Under the pieces are notes generated by a model, which worked only from the letters and a program-made list of their open reading frames with translations, did no database searches and had not been told where the DNA came from. A program made the position numbers and the translations under genes. Below, in pieces: positions 56,940 through 64,000 of a stretch of 64,000 nt of DNA. The stretch's first letter is position 1; every line of letters begins with the position of its first letter. The DNA comes from Chloranthus sessilifolius (Eukaryota; Streptophyta; Magnoliopsida; Chloranthales; Chloranthaceae): positions 128,368,831 through 128,432,830 of the forward strand of contig CM037585.1 in assembly GCA_021018995.1 (NCBI GenBank), written 5' to 3'.

Positions 56940-57110
56940 TGTTTTTAGCTTTCCGCATTTCCTATAGACATCTCCGATACATCCTCTTTAATTTTCAGTT
57001 ATGGAGACCAAAATCTTGATGTTAGCAGATCTTTGGATTCTAATCTATCTCATGAATCATTAGTGTCAACTGTCAAGCTTAATGATACTAATTTTATTTT
57101 TTTTAGCTTT
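56940..57110 (+). mobile_element. Pararetrovirus fossil, short direct repeat of copy 1 start
   Basis: It repeats 53,303-53,445 nearly base for base (TCAGTTAT(A/G)GAGACCAAAA region), as if a second unit began in the same orientation before being cut off. Confidence 0.7.
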
Positions 57111-57585
57111 TTAAAAAAAAAAAAAAATCTTTGAAACAGTTTACTAAGTGTTCTTATCTTATTTAGTTGGTATAAAACTCATATACTTTTTATATTGAAA
57201 AGCCCATATTCCTTAAAGACTATCTTGTTGTCTGTTTAACAGCCTAAGGTCTTATTGGAAATGGTTTAGGCACCATCAATATCTTAAGTGGTTTTAGGTA
57301 CCATTACTAATTAAGTATGGAAGGAACATCAAGTACTCCTATTCAAGGATTACAATTACTAGTAATAGACTGTATTAGTTCTTGGATAAATAAAGACCAA
57401 AATAATTTTCGACACTGTTTTCATATAGAAAAAACTTCTGAAATTAATCTACAAATTATAAGTGCAACTTTAAATGGTATCAAAGTCAAGTTCAAGTTTG
57501 TCTGAGTGTTAGTATTAGAGTCAGTGTATGAGTGTTATAGTTGTGGTAGTGTGCTAGTGAATTGAAGAATTGGAGCAAGAAGACA

Positions 57586-57926
57586 TATTGTAAGTACATA
57601 GTTTGCGATGCAAATATTATATTTTACCTATGAAGTTTATATATTTCTCATTATTTTATATTTGTTTATTCATTGTTGGTTAATGGTTTTGATACTAACA
57701 CTCAAACAAACTCGAACTTGGCTCTGATACCACTTACAACAAGAGCGGAACACTTCTAAGTACATAGTTTGCAATGCAAATATTATATTTTACCTATGAA
57801 GTTTATATATTTCTCGTTATTTTATATTTGTTTATTCATTGTTGGTTAATGGCTCTGATACTAACACTCAGACAAACTTGAACTTGGCTCTGATACCATT
57901 TATAACAAAAGCGGAACACTTCTAAG
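57586..57926 (-). repeat. Tandem duplicate with tRNA-Met primer-binding sites (viral leader)
   Basis: Two ~168-bp copies each end, on the minus strand, in TGGTATCAGAGCCAAG (about 57,718-57,735 and 57,886-57,903), the classic caulimovirid primer-binding site for initiator tRNA-Met. The intervening text GTACATAGTTTGC(G/A)ATGCAAATATTA is repeated almost exactly. Confidence 0.7.
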
Positions 57927-59039
57927 ACTCGATGCCTCACTCGACTTCTCAATACCTATTTATAAATCTTACACACCACCTTTACAAGTCCTTTTTCAAA
58001 AAAATGAAAAAGAATACGTTACTTTTACAAAAGAAAGATAAACATCTAACTTTACCTTTACAAAAGACGAATAAAATCTACTTATATGTTTTCAACAGTA
58101 AATTTGATTCGATTCGCTTTGCTTTTTTGCAGGCGGATATCGTCATGGCTAACGTTAGATGAGTAGCGACGTGTCCTGGATGCTTTTGGAGTTGATCATG
58201 CTACTTTGCTTTTTGAGATAGTGGTGAGGTCCACTACGCTTCCATGCAATTTTCCAGATTGTGGTAGTACATAGAATCTTCTAACACAGGACTATCAGGG
58301 TTTTGACTGTCACGTAGCTCTTCTTCCTCTAGCATTGTTGTTTCAATTTCGAGGTGTTCTGGAAGATCAAGATCTTTTCTTGTGTCAAAATTTTCAATAG
58401 TTCTACTTCTTAAATTTGTCCTTGAGTTCTCATGTATTATATTGGAAGATTTGTAAAAAAAACCCTTCGACCATTAATGATGTTAAACTGATTGTTTGCA
58501 GCAATGATTTGTCGTGCCATTTGTGAGAAGTTCTTTAGAGATCTAATCCAATATGATTTTGGATTGATTGCTAGTACATTGGCGTTTTCCATGAGGTCTA
58601 CAATTTCTCATCATCAAATTCGTGATCTCTGGTTATGTGCAGAAACCAAATTTGATAAGGCTGATAGAACTTTTCTCGTGATCTCCAGCCAATTGTGCTC
58701 GTGATCCAGAAGGTATAATATACCGTTTGGTTCAAATGTTTTGTGAGTAGGGCTGTCAACGGGTCGGGTTTCAGCCCGGCCCGGCCCAAATGGGCCGGGT
58801 TCGGTCCTATATTTTTAAAAAATTTCATAAACGGGCCGGGCCGGGCTAAGCCCGAATATAAACGGGTTCGGGTTCAGGCCTTGACATATGACATAAACGG
58901 GCTCTAATATATCTTAAACTAAACGGGCCTGTAAGCCCGGCCCGAAACCGACCCGTTTATAAGTACCCTTTTAACCCCACTAATTACCGTTCAACGGATA
59001 GATGGGGGGTTAAAAGGGTAATTTTCTTAGATTTTTGCC

Positions 59040-59047
59040 TATAAAAG
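59040..59047 (+). promoter_or_regulatory. Candidate TATA box of hAT transposase gene
   Basis: TATAAAAG lies about 290 bp inside the element, ahead of a pyrimidine-rich leader. The distance to the coding start (1.8 kb) implies a leader intron. Positional inference. Confidence 0.4.
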
Positions 59048-60049
59048 AACAAATTAGGGTTTTTAACCCTCATTTCATTTCAGTTTCAGAGCTCCTCCTC
59101 CATCTCGACGGCAGCCCTTCTTCTCCATCTCGACCGATGGCTCTCGCCCTGCTCACTGCTCAGAACGGTTCACTGGTTCAATTGGTTCTCCATCTCCAAG
59201 GCTCCATCTTCTTCTCCATCTCGAGTTCTCAACGGTATGTTCAGCAGCCCTTGCAGCCGGCTGCCGGCACCACTGCAGCCCAAAATACCTCTCTACGGCT
59301 CTACCTAGCCCAACCCTCTCTGGCTCTCTCTCTACCAGGCCCAACCTCTCTCTTTCTCTCTCTCTACCCAGCCCAACCCTCTCTCTCTCTACCAGAATAC
59401 CAGTCCCAATTTCTCTCTCTCTCTACTCAAATTTAGTACTAATTCTCTGCCAGTGACCCAATCCCAACCTCTCTCTCTCTCTCTACCCAAGCTACCCAGT
59501 GGTCCCAGCCTAACCTTCTCTATTTAGCTCTCACAAAGTACAGAGCTCCTTGGCTTTCTTGAAGAGGTCATCTCTTCTGTTATAAAAAGAAGCTTGTCTA
59601 GTTGTCTCTGAGTTGGGTTTTCATTTTTCAATCCTCTTTAACTCCCTCTTTCCACTCCTCATCTCTTCTCTACTACTCTAAAAGCCAATCCAACCCCAAA
59701 CGAGCTCCAACAGAACTCTACAACTTATAAAGCTGAAACCTCTCATACATGTAAATAGTAATAGCCCCTACCACCTTTTATAAAAGTAGCTAGTAACACA
59801 TGTCAGCCGCATAATTTTCTGAAAAATTTAGCTTTGCCGGATACCAAGGTGGATGTACAAATAGTTTCCCATCCCGAGATCCGTGAGCATCAACTTTTCA
59901 AGGAAGGAAATAGTCATTTGAAGTTCTCTCTCTACCAGTCGGTCCAGGCCCAACCCCCCTCTCTCTCTACCCAGCCCAAGTGCACAGCCGACCAACCCTC
60001 TATCCATTATTCCATTCTCACTTCTCAGCCGACAGCCAGTACCAAATCC

Positions 60050-60122
<73 letters not shown>
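60050..60122. repeat. (TC)n microsatellite in hAT leader
   Basis: Long TC run; Ser-Leu frames through it are artefacts. Confidence 0.95.
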
Positions 60123-60124
<2 letters not shown>

Positions 60125-60459
60125 GCCCAACCCTCTATCTCTGCCGCCTTGCGCGGTTGCGCCTTGACGCCGATCTGATTAGGGTTTCTTCGTCGCCGTC
60201 GATGATCTGATTGGGCCACGCACCACCACGACGCCACCAGCACGCCGCGCACCACCACCAACACCATTAGTCCACCACCGGCTCTGCCATTCCCCCAATA
60301 AGCAATAAGTTTTATTTTTATTTTTAATTTTAATTTTATTATTTTATTAGTTTAAAATGTTGTATTGATGTGGTATGCTACAATTAGTGATTAAATTTTA
60401 TTTTTTTAAAATCATTTATTAATTTAAAATCAGTGTTTAATTTTTAATTTAAATTCTGA

Positions 60460-60720
60460 TTATCTGATTATCTATTTATCTGCCAATAGTGAATTAGTGA
60501 TTAAACTCTGATTATCTGATTATCTGCCAATAGTGATTAAACTCTGATTAATTTAAACTCTGATTATCTGATTATCTGCCAAATGCCAATAGTGATTATC
60601 TGATTATAATTTATCTGCCAATAGTGATTATCTGATTTTTTATTTAAACTCTGCAATTAGTGTTTAATTTAAAATCTGATTATCTGCCAATAGTGATTAA
60701 TTTCTGCAATCTGCCAATAG
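60460..60720. repeat. Degenerate tandem repeat in hAT leader
   Basis: Repeated CTGATTATCTGCCAATAGTGATTAA units of about 30-60 bp lie just before the transposase start. They may mark a leader intron expanded by slippage. Confidence 0.7.
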
Positions 60721-60884
60721 TGGTTAAATTTTTTTAAAGAAAAAATCAGTTATTAGTTTAAATTTAGTGATTAATTTTTCATTTAAAACTCTGCAATTGA
60801 TGTGTTATTAAAGTGATTAGTTTAATATCTGATTATATTTAAATCTGTCGTATCTAAAAAAATTATTTGAATTATATTTGCCAT

Positions 60885-62971
60885 ATGTCAAATCCCTTTG
60901 ATCTATTTGAGGATTGTGGCATCGTGGAGATAGAGGTAGCGGACGATGATGTTGATATCATTAGCAGTCCTCCTCTTCAAGGAAATCCATCACCGACAAG
61001 TGGTGTGGGTCCCTCTACCTCTACAATGCCTATTGATCCAACAATTCTTGCATCCTCTACCGTAAGCCCTCTACCTCCACAATGCCCTGATCGTAAAAAA
61101 AGGAGAAAGACATCTAGTGTCTGGCAGTATTTTAACGAAGTGACGGTTGAGGGAGTCCTCAAAGTGGAATGTAAGCTTTGTAAGGCACTTTTAGACGGTG
61201 ATAGTGGAAATAATGGAACTTGTCATTTAAAAAGGCACGCCGAAATTAATTGTCCAAAAATAAAAGTAGTTAATAATGATAATAAAAAACAGCAGTTGTG
61301 TGTGGATGGAAAAGAAGGAGTTGGTAACTATAAGTTTGACCCAATGAAATGTCGTGAGCTAGTTGCTCGGATGATAATTTTGCATGAATTACCATTAAAA
61401 TTTGTTAGTCACGTTTATTGACTTACTTCAAGGTCTACAACCCAAATTTAAAATGGTTTCTCGCAACACGGTTAAAAAAGATTGTTTTGATATCTATAAA
61501 AAAGATAGAGTAAAATTATATGACTTATTTCATAAAATATCAGGAAGGATTAGCTTCACTTCGGATATTTGGACTTCTAATCAACAACTTGGGTATATGT
61601 GTCTAACTGCTCATTTTATTGATGAGTTGGAATTTGCAAAGCCGTGTGATTAACTTCCCTTTGATCCCTTATCCTCACACGGGTCAAGCTCTTTTTGATC
61701 ATATTTTATCATGTATCATTGAATGGAAATTAAAACATAAAATTTCTTCTATAACATTAGATAATGCATCTAATAATACTGTTATGGCTAAATATTTAAG
61801 AGAACATCTTACTAGAAGGAACTTGCTTCCACTTGGAGGTAAGTTATTTCACGTTCGATGTTCCGCGCATATTCTCAATTTGATTGTGCAAGATGGGTTG
61901 AAAGATATTAAAGATATTGTTGGAAATATTAGGGAGAGCATCAAGTATATTAAATCATCACCATCCCGCCAACAAAATTTTAATATTTAGGTAAAGGCAA
62001 ATGCTAGGCACATTGCTAGAGGATTATCTCTAGATGTCGCAACTCGATGGAACTCCACATTTTTAATGGTAAAATCTGCATTTCCATTTAGAGATGAGCT
62101 CTCTTGGTTAAAAGATCGCGATTCAAACTATCCATTTGTGCCATCGGCTGAAGATTGGGTTAAGGCCGAAGCCCTTTTTGGGTATTTGGAAAAAAATTTC
62201 GAAGCTACAAAAATTTTTTCCGGTACAAAATATCCAACCATTCATTTATTTTTTCATCAGGTAATCGAAATTTATATACAACTTAAAAAACAAATGGCGG
62301 ATGAAAAGGTTGTGTGGGCCCATAATATGGCTAAGATAATGCTAGATAAATTTGATAAATACTGGAAAGAATATTCTTTACTCCTCTCAATTGCTGTGGT
62401 ATTAGATCCTCAATTTAAAATAGAATATTTGGCCTTTGTTTTTAGTATTTTATATGAAGAAGATGGTGAAAAATATTATAAGGACGTGCTCGGTAATTTG
62501 ACGATCATATTCGATGAGCATAATAGTAAATATAATTTGAATGATGATAATGGTTGTGAATTACCTCCAAGTGTTCCAATTAAAGAGGGTGGTCCTCAAG
62601 TTTTTTCATTGTGGCAACAATTTAAAAATAATGGTAGGTGTAAAGGCCCGGCCACTTTAGGAACAAAGTCTGACTTAGACTTGTATTTAGAGAGCCCACA
62701 AGAGCCTCAAACCGAAAAGTTTGATATTTTAGCATGGTGGAAAAATAACTCAACTACATACCCAGTTCTTTCGCAAATTGTGCAGGATATATTAGCAATT
62801 CCTCTTTCTACGGTTGCTTCAGAATCTGTTTTTAGCACCGGGGGAAGGGTGCTTGATCAAACTAGGAGTTCATTACATCCGGAAACAGTAGAAATGCTCA
62901 TTTGCGGTCAAGATTTGATACGTCATGATTATAGTGGTGTTGTCGATGTTGATGAGAATGAAGGAATATGA
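60885..62971 (+). pseudogene. hAT-family transposase, lightly damaged
   Basis: Start MSNPFDLFEDCG at 60,885. A BED-type zinc finger (SSVWQYFNEV, VECKLCKALL, CHLKRHAEI) lies at about 61,115-61,255. The catalytic RNase-H-like core begins near 61,480 (ISFTSDIWTSNQQLGYMCLT, then SITLDNASNN near 61,745 and RCSAHILNLIVQDGL near 61,858). A DUF4413-like part follows, and the C-terminal dimerisation domain is complete (FDILAWWKNNSTTYPVLSQI, then ASESVFSTGGRVLD near 62,815-62,860). The reading frame changes near 61,405-61,420 and near 61,640, and a TAG interrupts it at 61,988-61,990 between NFNI and VKANARH. Three defects over ~695 codons mean recent inactivation. Identity as a plant hAT transposase is secure. 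Confidence 0.9.
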
Positions 62972-63229
62972 TTTCCTTTTGAGGTGAGTTTGATCATTTA
63001 TATTGAAGTGAGTTTGATTAGTTATATAATGTACAAGTTATAATTCTTTTGTTTTCTTTGTTTTACAGGTTATTGAAGAAGAGGATTTTCATGGAAAATG
63101 GTCAAAAAAGGACTAAGGAGAGGATGGCTGAATGAGAAGATGGACACAGAAAATTTTTTAAAAGAGGATTTGAGAGTTTCTAAAATATGATTAATTTTTT
63201 ATAATTTATGCTACCATTATTAGCATAGT

Positions 63230-63540
63230 TAATTTTTTGTAATATATATCCGGTTTGTATTGTATAGTTTCTAAAATATGGTTTACAAGTTGGGTTTTCA
63301 GGTTGGTCTTGTATGAAAGTGAAACAGGTTGGGTCTTTTAGTTTTTTGGTTTTTTATGAAACAGGTTCTGGTCTTGTTATGGTTTATAGGTTGAGTTTTT
63401 ATAAAATATGTTCTGGTCTTGTATGGTTTACAGGTTGGGTCTTTTAATTTTTTGGTTTTTTATGAAAGGTCTTGTATGGTTTACAGGTCTTGTATGGGTC
63501 TTTTAATTTTATGAAACAGGTTCTGGACCCAGCCCAAATA
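63230..63540. repeat. Degenerate tandem repeat in hAT 3' region
   Basis: Repeats of GGTCTTGTATGGTTTACAGG and TTTTGGTTTTTTATGAAA, about 60-110 bp apart, between the transposase stop and the right subterminal GGGCCGGGC zone. Confidence 0.7.
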
Positions 63541-64000
63541 GAATGCTCGCTTGGCCCGAACTACTGTTGGGAAAAACTCATAAAATGCTCGCTCGGCCCG
63601 AACCCGGCCCGAATAGAAAAAATATAAGACAAAAACTATAAAAGGCCCGTCGTTTTGCCGATTAGTGCGGGCAGGTTTATTAATTAGTCGTGCTCACATA
63701 TTTCATAATCGGGCGGGCTAGGCCCGGCCCGGATAAGATATCGGGCCGGGTTCGGGCTTCACTTTTATTCTAAAACTTAAACGGGCCTATCAAAAACCCG
63801 ACCCGAACCCGGCCCATTGACAGCCCTATTTGTGAGATGATAGACCATTGTTTTGATCATCATCGGAAATTCCATTAGTGGATATCCAGGAAAGATTAGT
63901 TGTTTTACTAATCCCCAGTCAATACATTCTTCCAAATTATAGGGCTGAGCTTCTGTGAATATCGATAATTTTGAAAGATAAAGACTATCATAAAAGTTTA

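Larger units (their letters stand above)
58748..63828 (+). mobile_element. hAT transposon, near-complete, perfect 8-bp TSD
   Basis: Termini TAGGGCTGTCAACGGG and CCCATTGACAGCCCTA are inverted. The 8-mer TTTGTGAG flanks both ends (58,740-58,747 and 63,829-63,836). GCCCGGCCCG / CGGGCCGGGC motifs are clustered in the first ~230 and last ~300 bp, as expected for transposase-binding subterminal repeats. A transposase gene occupies 60,885-62,971. The 5.1-kb length and TSD suggest a fairly recent insertion. It may have been the source family for the 32,372-33,091 element. Confidence 0.95.
52261..64000 (-). other. CHLG intron, open at window end (>11.7 kb)
   Basis: The acceptor TTGCAG lies directly upstream of exon 52,175-52,260. 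No further CHLG exon was recognised up to 64,000. The contents are a possible LTR remnant, pararetrovirus fossils and a hAT transposon. Inferred to be one intron because the exon's 5' edge is an AG border and upstream protein is missing. Confidence 0.7.
57923..64000 (-). mobile_element. Pararetrovirus fossil, inverted copy split by a hAT
   Basis: From the promoter-like zone (57,923-58,140) on, the minus strand repeats copy 1 backwards (56,927 down to about 55,890). It is interrupted by the hAT at 58,748-63,828 and resumes at 63,837 to the window end. Together with copy 1 it forms a long inverted repeat with a ~1-kb spacer. Broken, with several breaks. Confidence 0.75.

Noticed and set aside
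59980-60267. Ser-Leu or Arg-Glu repeat proteins on both strands
   Set aside because: They are translations of a (TC)n/(GA)n microsatellite in the hAT leader.
1-64000. tRNA, rRNA or other structured RNA genes
   Set aside because: No cloverleaf with A/B boxes or rRNA core was recognised; tRNA-Met-like strings at 43,934 and 57,718/57,886 are primer-binding sites.

Overview
This is plant nuclear DNA from a large, repeat-laden genome. It holds a split nuclear gene for a chloroplast enzyme, together with plant-type FAR1-like Mutator elements, Ty1/copia and Ty3/gypsy retroelements, L1 and RTE LINEs, hAT elements, many MITEs and a fossil plant pararetrovirus (Caulimoviridae). The very long introns suggest a large-genome seed plant; the species cannot be told from the sequence.

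Layout. 1-10.5 kb is a patchwork of short non-autonomous DNA elements, several with clear target-site duplications (TSDs): 3108-3575, 5619-6320, 7130-7514, 7535-7886 and 8117-8825. About 10.6-25.6 kb is one decayed, multi-gene Mutator-like complex. On the minus strand it has a FAR1-type transposase (about 22.5-24.8 kb, with a 5' intron). On the plus strand it has a split gene ending in a ULP1/C48-like peptidase domain (about 11.7-15.05 kb). Between them lies a triplicated cassette of small ORFs (15.4-21.6 kb). Clusters of a short palindrome (GAAGCG-n4-CGCTTC type) recur about every 0.5-1 kb through the complex and sit in the introns of both genes but not in their exons. 26,008-28,400 is a 3'-truncated L1 LINE bounded by a 17-bp TSD. 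A MULE-type MITE (28,523-28,905) and more MITEs follow.

The only convincing host gene is chlorophyll synthase (CHLG) on the minus strand. Eleven exons between 33,952 and 52,260 encode the last ~264 residues without a break and with GT-AG borders throughout. The 5' exons lie beyond 64,000. One intron (35,315-48,361, 13 kb) carries a copia fossil, into which an RTE fragment, a hAT MITE and a gag-only gypsy element have inserted. The first visible intron (52,261 to beyond 64,000) carries a rearranged, inverted-repeat pararetrovirus fossil, which is split by a near-complete 5.1-kb hAT transposon (58,748-63,828) with a perfect 8-bp TSD.

How parts relate. CHLG is the one functional unit I would defend; everything else is mobile DNA in or beside it. 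Nesting gives relative ages: the pararetrovirus is older than the hAT, the copia older than the gypsy and RTE insertions, and the Mutator complex older than the MITE at about 17.41-17.70 kb.
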